This document shows, in pieces, positions 45,290 through 54,130 of a stretch of DNA of 64,000 nt. Source of the stretch: Rhodobacteraceae bacterium HLUCCA08 (lineage in GTDB: Bacteria; Pseudomonadota; Alphaproteobacteria; Rhodobacterales; Rhodobacteraceae); NCBI GenBank assembly GCA_001314655.1, contig LJSF01000041.1, forward strand, positions 57,498 through 121,497, written 5' to 3'. The notes beneath the pieces were generated by a model, which saw nothing but the letters and a program-made list of their open reading frames with translations, was not told where the DNA came from and ran no database searches. The position numbers and the translations under genes are program-made. Position 1 is the first letter of the stretch; each line of letters opens with the position of its first letter.

Positions 45290-46558
45290 CTATTCGGCAG
45301 GGGCCGCATCCTCCGGGCCGGCGGGCGCCAGTTCGGCCACCTGGACCAGTTCGGCCAGGTCGCCATCGGCGCTCAGGTCGGCCGCCGCATAGGTCCCGAC
45401 CAGGCTGTCGGAATCCAGCGCGACGTTCGAACTGACCGCGCCGCGCGGGCCCACGGGGCCGTAATGCACGCCGTCGACCCGGAAATAGACTGAGCCGCTT
45501 TCGCCGATACGCAGGGTTGCCGGATCCTCGGTCTGGGGCACGTCGAAGACATCGCCCTTGTTCATGATCGCCTCGTAGATCACCGTGCCGTCGGCGGCCC
45601 GCACCCGCACCCAGGCCGGGCGCACGGCGACCAGCTGCACGCCGGGCATCGGATCCTCGGTCACCTGGACGCCCGAGGCCGGCACGCCCGAGGCCGGCGC
45701 GTCCAAGGCCGGCACGTCCGGACGCGCGGCCGCCGCATCGGCCAGCGCAAGATCGGGCGCCGGGTCAATCGGCCCGGTGTCGACCTCGGGCACCAATGCC
45801 CCGACCCTGGCCGCGTCGAGGGTCGAGATCGGCCCGTCCCGCGCCACCATCACCGGCACATCCAGCGCCTCGGGACGATAGAGCCGGTCCAGCGCCTCGG
45901 GGCTGGGGCCGTCGAAGCCCGCGACGGCCTCGGCCCCCGGTGCCCGGGCCCCGGCCAGCGGGTCGATATCGGTCACCACGGTCGGCGTGCGTTCCACCGG
46001 CGCCATCTGCACCCGCTGCACCTCCTGCAGCACGGTCCAGCCGCCGTAGCCAAGCCCGCCGATCAGCGCGACCAGCACCAGAACCGACCCGAAGGCGCCC
46101 GGTTCGATCCGGCTGAACAGGCCTTCGCCGCGCGGGGTGAAGGGCGTCGTGGCCGACAGGAACCGTTCGTCGCTTTGCTGCTTGCGCACCACCTCGCGCT
46201 CGCGCGCCTTGACGGTCGAGGCCGCGTCGGACATCCCGTGTGCGGTGGCGAAACCGCTTTCGGCGCAGAAGGTTTCGAAGGCCCAGTCGGGGTCCATGCC
46301 CAGGTAGCGCGCATAGGAGCGCACGTAACCGGCGATGAAACCGGGCGTGTCGAAGGCGGTGGGATCGGCGTTTTCGATCGCGGCGATATAGGCCGCCTTG
46401 ATCTTGAGCTCGCGCTGGACGTCGAGCAGGCTCTTGCCCAGGGTCGCGCGTTCCCCGCGCATGAGGTCGCCCAGACGCAAATCGAAGGCGTCAAAGCCCT
46501 TTGCGTCGTCGACCGACCCGTCGTCGGTCCTGTCGCGTCTGAACCCGCTCCGGATCAT
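45290..46558 (-). CDS. RodZ-like protein (HTH plus DUF4115)
   Basis: A 422-residue bitopic membrane protein: N-terminal XRE-like helix-turn-helix (about residues 26-95: RLGDLMRGERATLGKSLLDVQRELKIKAAYIAAIENAD), one membrane helix near 165-185 (SVLVLVALIGGLGYGGWTVL), a long Pro/Ala/Asp-rich linker with short repeats (ASGVPASGVQ near 300), and a C-terminal beta domain DUF4115 (about 310-390: AWVRVRAADGTVIYEAIMNKGDVFDVP). RodZ links MreB to the membrane and shapes cells; assignment to that exact role is by architecture. ispG lies downstream. Confidence 0.87.
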   Translation of the reverse strand: MIRSGFRRDRTDDGSVDDAKGFDAFDLRLGDLMRGERATLGKSLLDVQRELKIKAAYIAAIENADPTAFDTPGFIAGYVRSYARYLGMDPDWAFETFCAESGFATAHGMSDAASTVKAREREVVRKQQSDERFLSATTPFTPRGEGLFSRIEPGAFGSVLVLVALIGGLGYGGWTVLQEVQRVQMAPVERTPTVVTDIDPLAGARAPGAEAVAGFDGPSPEALDRLYRPEALDVPVMVARDGPISTLDAARVGALVPEVDTGPIDPAPDLALADAAAARPDVPALDAPASGVPASGVQVTEDPMPGVQLVAVRPAWVRVRAADGTVIYEAIMNKGDVFDVPQTEDPATLRIGESGSVYFRVDGVHYGPVGPRGAVSSNVALDSDSLVGTYAAADLSADGDLAELVQVAELAPAGPEDAAPAE

Positions 46559-46670
46559 ACACCCGTCCCGTTGCGCCTGCCCCCAAGACCGGGGCCGCTT
46601 GCGAATCGAGTCGCGCTGCCCCTTGGCAATTGATTACCATGCCCGGGCGGGCAATGCACAGGCAGAAGGA

Positions 46671-47894
46671 TCAGCCGGCAAGCTCGGCGCGATTCAGCGC
46701 ACAATGGGACCACAGCGTATCCAGCGCCTTGACAAGGGCGTCGATCTCTCTCGGGCCATGCACCGGCGAGGGGGTGAAGCGCAGCCGCTCGGTGCCGCGC
46801 GGCACGGTCGGATAGTTGATCGGCTGCACATAGATGCCGTGATTTTCCAGCAGCATGTCGCTCAGCTTCTTGGTATGGACCGGGTCGCCCACGATCAGCG
46901 GCACGATGTGGCTGCCATGGTCGATGATCGGCAGGCCCAGCCCGCGCAGCCGGGTCTTGAGGATCTTCGCCTGGGTCTGATGCGCCGCGCGGATCTCGGT
47001 GGCGTCCTTCAGCACCGCGATCGAGGCCGCGGCGCCGGCCGCCACCACCGGCGGCAGCGAGGTTGTGAAGATGAAGCCCGGCGCATAAGACCTTACGGCG
47101 TCACACATTCTTGCACTGGCCGCGATATAGCCGCCATGCACGCCAAAGGCCTTGCCCAGGGTGCCGTTGATGATATCGATGCGGTCCAGCAACCCGTCGC
47201 GTTCGGCTACGCCGCCGCCGCGGGGGCCATACATGCCGACCGCGTGAACCTCGTCCAGATAGGTCAGCGCGCCGAATTCGCGGGCCAGGTCGCAGATCGC
47301 CTCCAGCGGTCCGAAATCCCCGTCCATGGAATAGACGCTCTCGAAGGCGATCAGCTTGGGCGCCGCCGGGTCATCCGCTTCAAGAAGCGCCCGCAAGTGA
47401 TTGAGATCATTGTGCCGGAACACCCGCTTGGCGCCGCCGTTGCGGCGAATGCCCTCGATCATGCTGGCATGGTTCAGCGCGTCCGAATAGATGATCAGCC
47501 CGGGCAGCAGCCTGGGCAGGGTCGACAGCGTCGCGTCATTGGCGATGTAGGCGCTGGTGAACAGCAGCGCGGCCTCCTTGCGGTGCAGGTCGGCCAGTTC
47601 GGCCTCCAGCCGCTTGTGGTAGACCGTGGTGCCGCTGATGTTGCGGGTGCCCCCCGATCCGGCGCCGGTCGCCTCCAGCGCTTCGTGCATCGCCGCCAGC
47701 ACTGCCGGATGCTGGCCCATGCCAAGGTAATCGTTGCCGCACCAGACGGTGATCTCGCGCTCGGTCCCGTCGGGCCGGGTCCAGACCGCATGGGGGAACT
47801 GCCCCCGCCGGCGTTCGATATCGATGAAGGTGCGGTAGCGGCCTTCGTCATGCAGCCGGGCCAGCGCCGTGTCGAGTAATGCGTCGATATTCAC
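46671..47894 (-). CDS. hemA: 5-aminolevulinate synthase (C4 pathway)
   Basis: PLP enzyme condensing glycine and succinyl-CoA, the first step of tetrapyrrole synthesis in alphaproteobacteria. 407 residues: [15 protein letters not shown] near 50-64, [19 protein letters not shown] near 80-98, the cofactor Asp in [20 protein letters not shown], and the PLP lysine near residue 247 in [14 protein letters not shown]. The start is a GTG at 47894 preceded by GAAGGGGAAG; the first ATG inside falls well within the domain, and upstream in-frame sequence is not homologous. A TATAAT promoter-like element lies 40-66 bp upstream. Confidence 0.96.
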   Translation of the reverse strand: MNIDALLDTALARLHDEGRYRTFIDIERRRGQFPHAVWTRPDGTEREITVWCGNDYLGMGQHPAVLAAMHEALEATGAGSGGTRNISGTTVYHKRLEAELADLHRKEAALLFTSAYIANDATLSTLPRLLPGLIIYSDALNHASMIEGIRRNGGAKRVFRHNDLNHLRALLEADDPAAPKLIAFESVYSMDGDFGPLEAICDLAREFGALTYLDEVHAVGMYGPRGGGVAERDGLLDRIDIINGTLGKAFGVHGGYIAASARMCDAVRSYAPGFIFTTSLPPVVAAGAAASIAVLKDATEIRAAHQTQAKILKTRLRGLGLPIIDHGSHIVPLIVGDPVHTKKLSDMLLENHGIYVQPINYPTVPRGTERLRFTPSPVHGPREIDALVKALDTLWSHCALNRAELAG

Positions 47895-48208
47895 CTGGCT
47901 TCCCCTTCGTGCAGCCCGCCAACGATGGGAGGAATTATAGAATGAGTCCAAATTGGGCAACAGGGGCGTTTTGCCGCTGCCAGGGTCGGGACAGCCTGAC
48001 CTGCGCCCGACGCGCGCTCCGGCCTGTCCGGCCTGTATCGCCAGCGCCCGGCCGCTTTCATCGGGATCGGGGATCCCCCCCCCCCTGTGTCCCGAGCTGC
48101 ACTCCCCCCAGCATCGGGCCGCCGCCGCCGAACCCGTCGCCCCCATCGCGCACTGGACAAGGCCCGCCTGGCTGATACCGTCGCGGCCAAAGCCAAAGGA
48201 GCCGCCCC
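47895..48208. other. 314-bp divergent intergenic region (hemA / M20 peptidase)
   Basis: Contains a candidate hemA promoter at 47934-47960, a GC-rich stretch with no ORF I trust, and an 11-C homopolymer at about 48075-48085. I looked for an FnrL-type TTGAT-N4-ATCAA box, which controls hemA in Rhodobacter, and found none. Confidence 0.5.
47934..47960 (-). promoter_or_regulatory. Candidate sigma-70-type promoter of hemA
   Basis: Minus-strand TATAAT (47934-47939) is a perfect -10 in an otherwise GC-rich window. The best -35 is TTGCCC (47955-47960) with a short 15-bp spacer. It lies 40 bp from the GTG start. The perfect -10 is the main support. Confidence 0.45.
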
Positions 48209-49585
48209 ATGTCCCTCGATGCCGTTCTCGCCCGGATCGACGCCGATCTCGATGCCGCGCTCGACCGCCTGTTCGGGCTGTTGCGCCTGCAATCGGTCTC
48301 GACCGACCCGTTCTTCAAGGCCGATGTCGCCAAGGCCGCCGACTGGCTGGTCGAAGACCTGGCGTCGCTGGGCGTCTCGGCGCAGGCCCATGCCACCCCC
48401 GGCCATCCGATGGTGCTCGGCCAGGCCGAGGGCGCCGGGGGGCCGCATCTGCTGTTCTACGGCCATTACGATGTCCAGCCCGTCGACCCGGTGGAGTTGT
48501 GGGATCACGACCCCTTCGCCCCGTTCCTCGAGGACCGCCCGACCGGCAAGGTCATCCGCGGCCGCGGCGCCTCCGACGACAAGGGCCAGCTGATGACCTT
48601 CGTCGAGGCCTGCCGCGCCTGGACGGCGGTCCATGGCACCCTGCCCTGCCGCCTGACCTTCCTGTTCGAGGGCGAAGAGGAAACCGGCTCCCCCTCTCTC
48701 ATCCCGTTCATGCGGGCGCATCGGGAGGCGCTGACCGCCGATCTGGCGCTGATCTGCGACACCGGCATGGTGGCGCCGGGCGTGCCCTCGATCGCGTCGC
48801 AGCTGCGCGGGATGGTGAAGGACGAATTCACCCTGCGCGGCCCGGCCATGGACCTGCATTCGGGCCATTACGGCGGCCCCGCGATCAACCCCTTGCGCGA
48901 AATCAGCCGCATCATCGCCTCGTTCCACGACGACACCGGCCGCGTCACCGTGCCGGGTTTCTACGACGATGCCCCCGAAATCGGCGCGAACCTGCGCGCG
49001 GCCTGGGCCAGTTGCGGCTTCGACGAGGCCGATTACCTGGCCAATGCCGGGCTGACCCGCGCCCATGGCGAACCCGGGTTTTCCGCGCTGGAACAGCAAT
49101 GGGCCCGGCCCACGCTGGAAATCAACGGGCTTTGGGGCGGCTACCAGGGCGCCGGCACCAAGACCGTGATCCCGGCCGAGGCGCATTGCAAGCTGACCTG
49201 CCGCCTGGTCGGCGACATGGACCCCGAAGACATCCGCGCCAAGGTCCGCGCCCATGTCGACGCACAGCTGCGCCCCGACCTGAGCATCGACTGGGATCTT
49301 GACCTCGACGGCGCGCCGGCCAGCGTGATGAACACCGACCGGCCCGAATTCGAACGCGCCCGGCAGGCCCTGACCGACGAATGGCACCGCGAGGCGGTCT
49401 TTGTCGGGATGGGCGGCTCGATCCCCATCGCCGGGCATTTCCGGACCGAACTGGGCATGGACGCGATGCTGATCGGTTTCGCCTCCGAAGACGACCGCAT
49501 CCATTCGCCGAACGAGAAATACGACCTGAGCGCCTTTCACCGCGGCATCCGGTCCTGGGCGCGGGTGCTGGCCGCGCTGACATAG
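48209..49585 (+). CDS. M20-family dipeptidase
   Basis: A 458-residue zinc dipeptidase of the M20/M25/M40 family (CPG2/carnosinase type). Metal ligands and catalytic residues are seen as [14 protein letters not shown] near residues 80-93 (H-x-D), [12 protein letters not shown] near 112-123, [12 protein letters not shown] near 150-161, and the C-terminal histidine in [12 protein letters not shown] near 430. The dimerisation lid contains LHSGHYGG. Cytosolic; substrate probably dipeptides or related amides. It is divergent from hemA with a strong AAAGGAG site before the ATG. Confidence 0.93.
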   Translation: MSLDAVLARIDADLDAALDRLFGLLRLQSVSTDPFFKADVAKAADWLVEDLASLGVSAQAHATPGHPMVLGQAEGAGGPHLLFYGHYDVQPVDPVELWDHDPFAPFLEDRPTGKVIRGRGASDDKGQLMTFVEACRAWTAVHGTLPCRLTFLFEGEEETGSPSLIPFMRAHREALTADLALICDTGMVAPGVPSIASQLRGMVKDEFTLRGPAMDLHSGHYGGPAINPLREISRIIASFHDDTGRVTVPGFYDDAPEIGANLRAAWASCGFDEADYLANAGLTRAHGEPGFSALEQQWARPTLEINGLWGGYQGAGTKTVIPAEAHCKLTCRLVGDMDPEDIRAKVRAHVDAQLRPDLSIDWDLDLDGAPASVMNTDRPEFERARQALTDEWHREAVFVGMGGSIPIAGHFRTELGMDAMLIGFASEDDRIHSPNEKYDLSAFHRGIRSWARVLAALT

Positions 49586-49601
49586 GCGGGCCAGGCCCGC
49601 C

Positions 49602-49823
49602 TCAGACCTTGCGCGTGACGCTTCGGACGCCCTTGGCGATCACCAGCAGCCAGGGCAGGCCATGCATTGCCAGGTCGAAGATGTCCACCGCTTCGCTCAG
49701 GGTGCCGGCCGCCAGCATCTTGAGCTTTTCCCAGATATGCGGCTCGGGCACAAACGGCGCCAGGCCCAGCGACAGCGCCAGCAGGATCGCGAGCGACCAG
49801 GGCAGATCATCGAGCAATTTCAT
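49602..49823 (-). CDS. Small two-helix membrane protein
   Basis: A 73-residue protein with two hydrophobic segments (residues about 10-28, SLAILLALSLGLAPFVP, and 52-66, HGLPWLLVIAKGV) separated by the conserved-looking PEPHIWEKLKMLAAGTL and DIFDLAMHG. I recognise this pattern from short Rhodobacterales proteins, often carried in databases as small membrane proteins loosely labelled RND transporter; it is far too short to be one. It is convergent with the M20 peptidase (17 bp apart). Confidence 0.72.
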   Translation of the reverse strand: MKLLDDLPWSLAILLALSLGLAPFVPEPHIWEKLKMLAAGTLSEAVDIFDLAMHGLPWLLVIAKGVRSVTRKV

Positions 49824-50003
49824 CGCGCGGCTCCTGTCTTGCCCGCAGGGGATAGCGCGGTCCGCGATGAAGATCCATGCAGCCTCCGGCAACTTTTGCG
49901 CCGCGGCCGCGGACCCCGGTCTTGGCGCCGACGGCTATTTGCGCCGGCGGCCGGCCAGCCATGGCATCATGCGGGCAATTCATTTCACCCCAGGAGATTT
50001 GCC

Positions 50004-50414
50004 ATGTCCCGCCGTGCCATCCGCACCGCCCTCGCCTTGTCCTTTGCCGCCGGTGCCGCCGCGGCCCAGGACGGGATACATTATTTCACCTGCGACCTGA
50101 ACGGGATGCCCGGGCAGATGGTATTGTCGGTCGAAACCGTCGGCGCCTCCGGCATCACCTGGGACCCGTCCGGCATGCCGACCCCGATCCCGACCGGCGA
50201 TGTCACGGTCTACACCGCCGGAGAGGTCCGCAGCCAGGCGGCCTATTACACCTTCCGCGGCGAAAACCGCTTTGCCGATTTCACCGACCATGGCCATGGC
50301 GGGCGGTTCACCGTCGAATGGGTGCAGCAGGACGCCAATACGCTGGTGATGATCGTCAACCCGTTCGAACGGGCCGGACCGCGCAGCCAGGTGCTCTGCC
50401 GCCGCTCGGGCTAG
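50004..50414 (+). CDS. Small exported protein, function unknown
   Basis: A 136-residue protein with a signal peptide (residues 1-21, ending AAAAQ) and two cysteines in the mature part (YFTCDLNGMP near 28-37 and VLCRRS at the very end), which could form a disulfide joining the termini. The rest is beta-rich (ADFTDHGHGGRFTVEWVQQD). I do not recognise a family. The ATG at 50004 follows CAGGAGATTTGCC, a good ribosome site. It is followed by a long hairpin at 50424-50465. Confidence 0.7.
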   Translation: MSRRAIRTALALSFAAGAAAAQDGIHYFTCDLNGMPGQMVLSVETVGASGITWDPSGMPTPIPTGDVTVYTAGEVRSQAAYYTFRGENRFADFTDHGHGGRFTVEWVQQDANTLVMIVNPFERAGPRSQVLCRRSG

Positions 50415-50423
50415 GCGTCCGGT

Positions 50424-50465
50424 CCGTTGCCGGGGCTGCGCGCGCAGGTGCAACCCCGGCAACGG
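50424..50465 (+). terminator. Long hairpin after the small exported protein gene
   Basis: Perfect 12-bp arms CCGTTGCCGGGG / CCCCGGCAACGG around an 18-nt loop, 10 bp after the stop codon. No T-run follows, so function as terminator is by position. Confidence 0.55.
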
Positions 50466-50591
50466 CCCGCAACGATGGTCGGTTTGTCCGATGCAGACAG
50501 GGATCAACCCGTGATTCGCCTGTCGCGGTCACCGCGCGCGCAACGCAGATGCGGCGCAACCGCGCGTCGGGGGCGAAGATCGGGGGAAAGG

Positions 50592-50668
50592 TGGCGCGGT
50601 TGACGGGGCTCGAACCCGCGACCCCCGGCGTGACAGGCCGGTACTCTAACCAACTGAGCTACAACCGC
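50592..50668 (-). tRNA. tRNA-Asp (GTC), copy 1
   Basis: 77 nt with encoded CCA. The acceptor stem GCGGTTG pairs with CAACCGC, the D-arm has GTAGCTCAGTTGGTTAGAG, the anticodon stem CCGGC/GCCGG surrounds CTGTCAC (anticodon GTC), and the T-arm has GGGTTCGAGCCCC. This tRNA is a substrate of the queuosine enzymes encoded at 24164 and 58395. Confidence 0.97.
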
Positions 50669-50719
50669 CCTCTGTGCGCCGCTTGGAGCCCGTTTCCCCG
50701 GGCGACAGGGTGGCAGCGG

Positions 50720-50796
50720 TGGCGCGGTTGACGGGGCTCGAACCCGCGACCCCCGGCGTGACAGGCCGGTACTCTAACCAACTGAGCTACAACCGC
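50720..50796 (-). tRNA. tRNA-Asp (GTC), copy 2
   Basis: Identical in every position I compared with copy 1, 51 bp away on the same strand, also with encoded CCA. The tandem pair is presumably one transcript read leftward from a promoter near 50800-50860. Confidence 0.97.
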
Positions 50797-50902
50797 TCGC
50801 TGCCCGCAACGGACCGGATGGCCCGAAGCGTGAGGGGCGTAATATGGCCCCCGCCCGCATCCGTCAAGCGCCATCGGCGCGAAAAACGGCGATGCCCCGA
50901 AG

Positions 50903-51895
50903 CTACCGGCGAAAGCCGCGCCGCAAGGCCCGCCGCGGCCCGGCAACCGGGCTTTGGGGGCTGTCGATGCTGCGTTCGCGCACGAAGACATAGACGCCCG
51001 ACCCGACGATCAGCGCCGCCCCCAGCAGCGTTCGTTGGTCCGGCACCTGCTCCAGCACCAGCCAGCCCCAGAAGATCGCCAGCGGCAGGGCGACATATTC
51101 GAACGGCGCGATCACCGCGGCATCGGCGACGCGGTAGGCCCGGCTCAGCGCATAGCTGACGATGCCGGCGCTCAGGCCCAGAACCACCATCCGCGCCCAA
51201 TCCGCCGGTTCGGGCCAGGTCCAGGCGCGCAGCAGGAACTGCAGCGCCTCGTTGGGTGTCGTCTCGGCGAAGCGCCCGTCGCCGGCGACGACAAAGAAGC
51301 CCGCCGATACCAGCAGGAAGGCGCCCTGGATGTAGAAGGCCATCGCCGCCGCCGACGAGGCCACGCCCAGCCGCCGGGTCAGGATCTGCATCACGGCATA
51401 GAACAACGCCGCCAGCATCGGCAGCGGATAGGCCCAAAGCGGCGCCCCGCCCTCGATCCGGATCATGACCAGCACGCCAAGGAACCCGACCAGGACGGCC
51501 ATCATCCGCCGCAGCCCCACGGTTTCGCCCAGGAACGGGATCGACAGAAGCGTGATGAACAGCGGCGCGACAAAGAACAGCGCCGTCGCCATGGCCAGCG
51601 GCATCACCGACAGGGCGGCGAAATAGGTCATGTTGGACAGCACCACCAGCAGGGCACGCGCCGCATGGGCCAGGGGCTGACGGGTGCGCAACAGGTGCAA
51701 CCCGCCCTCGTGACGCAGCAGCAGCAGCGTCAGTCCGATCCCGATCACGGCGCGGGAAAACACCATCTGGTGCAGCGGATAGCCGCCCGACATGACGGCG
51801 ATGATCAGATCGTTGATCGACACGCAAAGCATCCCGATCAGGATGAAGGCAATGCCGTTTCGGGCTTGCGCGGCCGTGTCGGCAAGGCTGGTCAT
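50903..51895 (-). CDS. DMT-superfamily (EamA) transporter
   Basis: A 330-residue membrane protein with ten predicted helices in two EamA repeats (about 15-150 and 165-300). Characteristic stretches are GMLCVSINDLIIAVMSGGYPLHQMVFSRA, ALSVMPLAMATALFFVAPLFITLLSIPFLGE near residues 95-125 and AAVIAPFEYVALPLAIFWGWLVLEQVP near 262-288. Substrate unknown. The start MTSLADTAAQ at 51895 follows AGAGGGGGG; an in-frame ATG eight codons upstream is less well placed. Confidence 0.88.
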   Translation of the reverse strand: MTSLADTAAQARNGIAFILIGMLCVSINDLIIAVMSGGYPLHQMVFSRAVIGIGLTLLLLRHEGGLHLLRTRQPLAHAARALLVVLSNMTYFAALSVMPLAMATALFFVAPLFITLLSIPFLGETVGLRRMMAVLVGFLGVLVMIRIEGGAPLWAYPLPMLAALFYAVMQILTRRLGVASSAAAMAFYIQGAFLLVSAGFFVVAGDGRFAETTPNEALQFLLRAWTWPEPADWARMVVLGLSAGIVSYALSRAYRVADAAVIAPFEYVALPLAIFWGWLVLEQVPDQRTLLGAALIVGSGVYVFVRERSIDSPQSPVAGPRRALRRGFRR

Positions 51896-52003
51896 ACCCC
51901 CCTCTAGCAGCCGATCCACGACACCGCATGCCTTTTCGCGACACCCGCGCGCGCCTCACGGGGAGGGCCGCGCCGAAGGCACCTCCGCCGGGCCGAAACG
52001 CAA

Positions 52004-52031
52004 AAGGCCGCCGGTCGGTGTCGGCGGCCTT
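52004..52031 (-). terminator. Rho-independent terminator of the VPLPA-CTERM gene at 52051
   Basis: 10-bp stem AAGGCCGCCG / CGGCGGCCTT with an 8-nt loop. On the minus strand it is followed by TTTTG, 20 bp after the stop codon. Confidence 0.8.
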
Positions 52032-52050
52032 GCTATTCCGGTGAGCGCGC

Positions 52051-52686
52051 TCAGGCGGCGCGTTGTTTGCGCCGGTTCCATCCGAACAGAACCAGCAGCC
52101 CGCCGCCCAAAAGCGGCAGTCCCGCAGGCAGCGGAACCGCGGCGACGCCGGTTTCATAGGTGATCGTCGGCGTTGCGAACTGGCCGCCCGCAAACCCCGA
52201 AAACGTCCCGGGGGCTGCGTCGACCTCAAGGCGGATGGCAAAATCGTCGCCGGTGGTCAGCGACGCGTTTACCTCGGCCGTGATATCGATCATGCGCGAC
52301 ACCGCGCTCCCATAGACATAGCTGTCCAGCGCGATACCCATGAACCGGTCGAGCGTGGTGATCACGCCGTCAGTGTCGATCCCGGTATACAGCGTGATGC
52401 TGGTCGGGCCGCTGCCGCCATAGGGCCCCAGAAAGTCCAGGTTGAGCACCGCCGAAGACACCGACGACAGGCCGCCGAAATCGAAGATGGCATATGGCAT
52501 GTCGATGAAGGTGCCGTAGTTCAGCGCGTAATTTCCGAACCCGATCGTATCCTCCGAACCGACCGAGTTGAACGGCGCATAATCCAAGATGACGGCATTC
52601 TCGGTCGGGTTCAGCGTCGCTGCCTGAGCCGTTGCGCCCAGGGTCAGCAATGCGCCGACGGCGAGCGCCTTTTTCAACAAAGCCAA
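52051..52686 (-). CDS. VPLPA-CTERM exported protein
   Basis: A 211-residue protein with a signal peptide (1-22, ending AQAA), a beta-rich middle (about 25-180: VILDYAPFNSVGSEDTIGFG, FLGPYGGSGPTSITLYTG) and a C-terminal sorting signal VPLPAGLPLLGGGLLVLFGW followed by RRKQR: motif, hydrophobic helix and basic tail as in PEP-CTERM/exosortase substrates. It probably ends up in extracellular matrix or on the surface. The start is a TTG at 52686, eight bases after GGAG; no ATG gives a signal peptide. The gene is followed by a good terminator. Confidence 0.87.
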   Translation of the reverse strand: MALLKKALAVGALLTLGATAQAATLNPTENAVILDYAPFNSVGSEDTIGFGNYALNYGTFIDMPYAIFDFGGLSSVSSAVLNLDFLGPYGGSGPTSITLYTGIDTDGVITTLDRFMGIALDSYVYGSAVSRMIDITAEVNASLTTGDDFAIRLEVDAAPGTFSGFAGGQFATPTITYETGVAAVPLPAGLPLLGGGLLVLFGWNRRKQRAA

Positions 52687-52826
52687 TTCAATTTCTCCAG
52701 ATCAAGACTTGTGCGCAAAGACCGAATCACACGGCACTCGTTTGTGCAATTTGCAAGGAAACGCGTCGGATTTGCGCCCGATGCGCGATCTGCACGATGC
52801 CGGACCAACACGCCAAACGCCCCGGG

Positions 52827-52848
52827 CGTTCATCCCGGGCGATGAACG
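52827..52848. promoter_or_regulatory. Inverted repeat CGTTCATC-N6-GATGAACG
   Basis: Perfect 8-bp arms with a 6-nt spacer in the 260-bp gap between the VPLPA-CTERM gene (start 52686) and tRNA-Val. It could be an operator for the exported-protein gene or a hairpin ending the tRNA transcript; position alone does not decide. Confidence 0.35.
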
Positions 52849-52946
52849 TTCCGACCGTCCGGCCCGGTGGCGGGACGCGGCCGAACCCGGCAGCCGGTCG
52901 TAAAGACCGAACAGTTTCTTTCGGGTTCAAATACTTACGGGAGGCC

Positions 52947-53022
<76 letters not shown>

Positions 53023-53084
53023 CTGCCGGCGGGATGTATCCCGGCCCGCGCGACCGATCAAGCCCGCTGCGCGCTCGGGGCCCG

Positions 53085-53358
53085 GGCGCGTCGTGGCGGC
53101 CCTCGGCCAGGCGGTAGATCACCCCCTGCCCGCCCGGCAGATCGCCCGGCCGCGCGGCGTTCCCTGCCCGGTGCCGGGGGAACACCGGATGCGGATGGCT
53201 GTCGCCTGTCACGCCCGGATCGGCCGGCCGCGCGCCCGTCGCCCGGGCCTGTGCCTCGCCGGTTTCGGTCAGCGCGGAATCCAGCCGCCCCCGCCTGCGC
53301 CCGGCGCGGTTCCACTCGGTCTCACTTGGCGGACGACATACAGCTCTGGCAGGAACAT
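53085..53358 (-). pseudogene. Decayed histidine phosphatase (phosphoglycerate-mutase-like) gene
   Basis: The ATG at 53358 opens MFLPELYVVRQ, the start of a histidine-phosphatase domain. One base is then missing inside the codons of the catalytic RHGE motif (53321-53331), and the shifted frame continues SETEWNRAGRRRGRLDSALT and ETGEAQARATGARPAD, which is the classic RHGETEWNxxGRxQGxLDxxLT...GxxQA continuation. After about 40 residues the frame jumps to GGQGVIYRLAEGRHDAP, resembling the family C-terminus. About 100-120 central residues are absent. So: one frameshift plus a large internal deletion, between two tRNA-Val genes. Confidence 0.75.
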
Positions 53359-53409
53359 CGGTGCCCCGGATGCGCGACCGCTCCCGGCAAGGGGCGCGTG
53401 CAGGGAAAA

Positions 53410-53484
53410 TGGTGGGTGATGAGGGATTTGAACCCCCGACATCTTCGATGTGAACGAAGCGCTCTACCACTGAGCTAATCACCC
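53410..53484 (-). tRNA. tRNA-Val (CAC)
   Basis: 75 nt with encoded CCA: acceptor GGGTGAT / ATCACCC, D-arm TAGCTCAGTGGTAGAGC, anticodon stem CTTCG/CGAAG around TTCACAT (anticodon CAC), T-arm GGGGGTTCAAATCCC. The anticodon arm and much of the body match the tRNA-Val(TAC) 390 bp away, so the pair arose by duplication. Confidence 0.96.
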
Positions 53485-53506
53485 GAAACCGGGGGATCGT
53501 CTAGCG

Positions 53507-53980
53507 CTACTCGGCGGCCTCCGCAAGGGGGTCTTTGCCGGCATCGTCGCTCTTGGGTTGGCGCAGGCGCAGGTTCAGGACGCGGGCCTTGGCCATGTCC
53601 TTCTGGTTGTTGACCTTGACCTTGCCCAGGGGGGGCAGGTTCAGTTCCTCGCCATTGGCCAGAGCCTTGCCCAGCACGGTCAGCATCGCCTCGAGCACCG
53701 GCTTGACGTCCTTTTTCTTGAGGCCGGATTCGGCGACGATCCGGTCGACCAGTTCCGGCTTCTTCAGCACCGGCCCGGCGACGACGGGAACCGGGCCGTC
53801 GACCACGGTCGGCACCGGCGCCGGTGCGGCCCCGGGCGGGGTCGTCGCGGCCTTTGGCGCGGCGGTGACCTTGGGCACCGCGACCTTGGGGGTCGCAGCC
53901 TTGGGGGTCGCGGCCTTGGGGGCCGTCTTGGGCGTGGTGGTCTTCTTGGTGGGACTGCTCTTGCTGGTGCGCGCCGCCAT
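53507..53980 (-). CDS. HU/IHF-like DNA-binding protein with Lys/Ala/Pro tail
   Basis: A 157-residue nucleoid-type protein. The first 60 residues are a low-complexity Lys/Ala/Pro/Thr tail with short repeats (KAATPKAATPKVAVPKV), resembling histone H1-like tails. The C-terminal 85 residues are an HU-like domain: KKPELVDRIVAESGLKKKDVKPVLEAMLTVLGKAL, then NLPPLGKVKVNNQ. It lies between tRNA-Val(CAC) and, beyond one small gene, lon, a neighbourhood seen in other Rhodobacterales. Probably a DNA-compacting protein. Confidence 0.87.
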   Translation of the reverse strand: MAARTSKSSPTKKTTTPKTAPKAATPKAATPKVAVPKVTAAPKAATTPPGAAPAPVPTVVDGPVPVVAGPVLKKPELVDRIVAESGLKKKDVKPVLEAMLTVLGKALANGEELNLPPLGKVKVNNQKDMAKARVLNLRLRQPKSDDAGKDPLAEAAE

Positions 53981-54019
53981 GGGGGCCTCCGATTGGTTCT
54001 ATGGCCGAAACAATAGCGT

Positions 54020-54046
54020 CAATCTTCTGACATTCCCAGAAGATTG
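54020..54046. promoter_or_regulatory. Perfect inverted repeat CAATCTTCTG-N7-CAGAAGATTG
   Basis: 10-bp arms and a 7-nt spacer, notably AT-rich for this window, in the 150-bp divergent region between the HU-like gene (start 53980) and the small S74-type gene (start 54131). Spacing and symmetry suit a dimeric repressor operator. No regulator is adjacent. Confidence 0.55.
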
Positions 54047-54130
54047 GAAAACCCGGCCCGGTGACATGACACTTGACCGAAGGGCAGACAGCCTCAAAGC
54101 TGCCCGCAGATTCATCTATGGGAGACGATT

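Noticed and set aside
48075..48085. Run of 11 cytosines upstream of the M20 peptidase
   Set aside because: It could be phase-variable in principle, but it is well upstream of the start codon and may be a sequencing artefact; nothing else supports a switch.
47895..48208. FnrL box controlling hemA
   Set aside because: No TTGAT-N4-ATCAA or close variant is present upstream of hemA.
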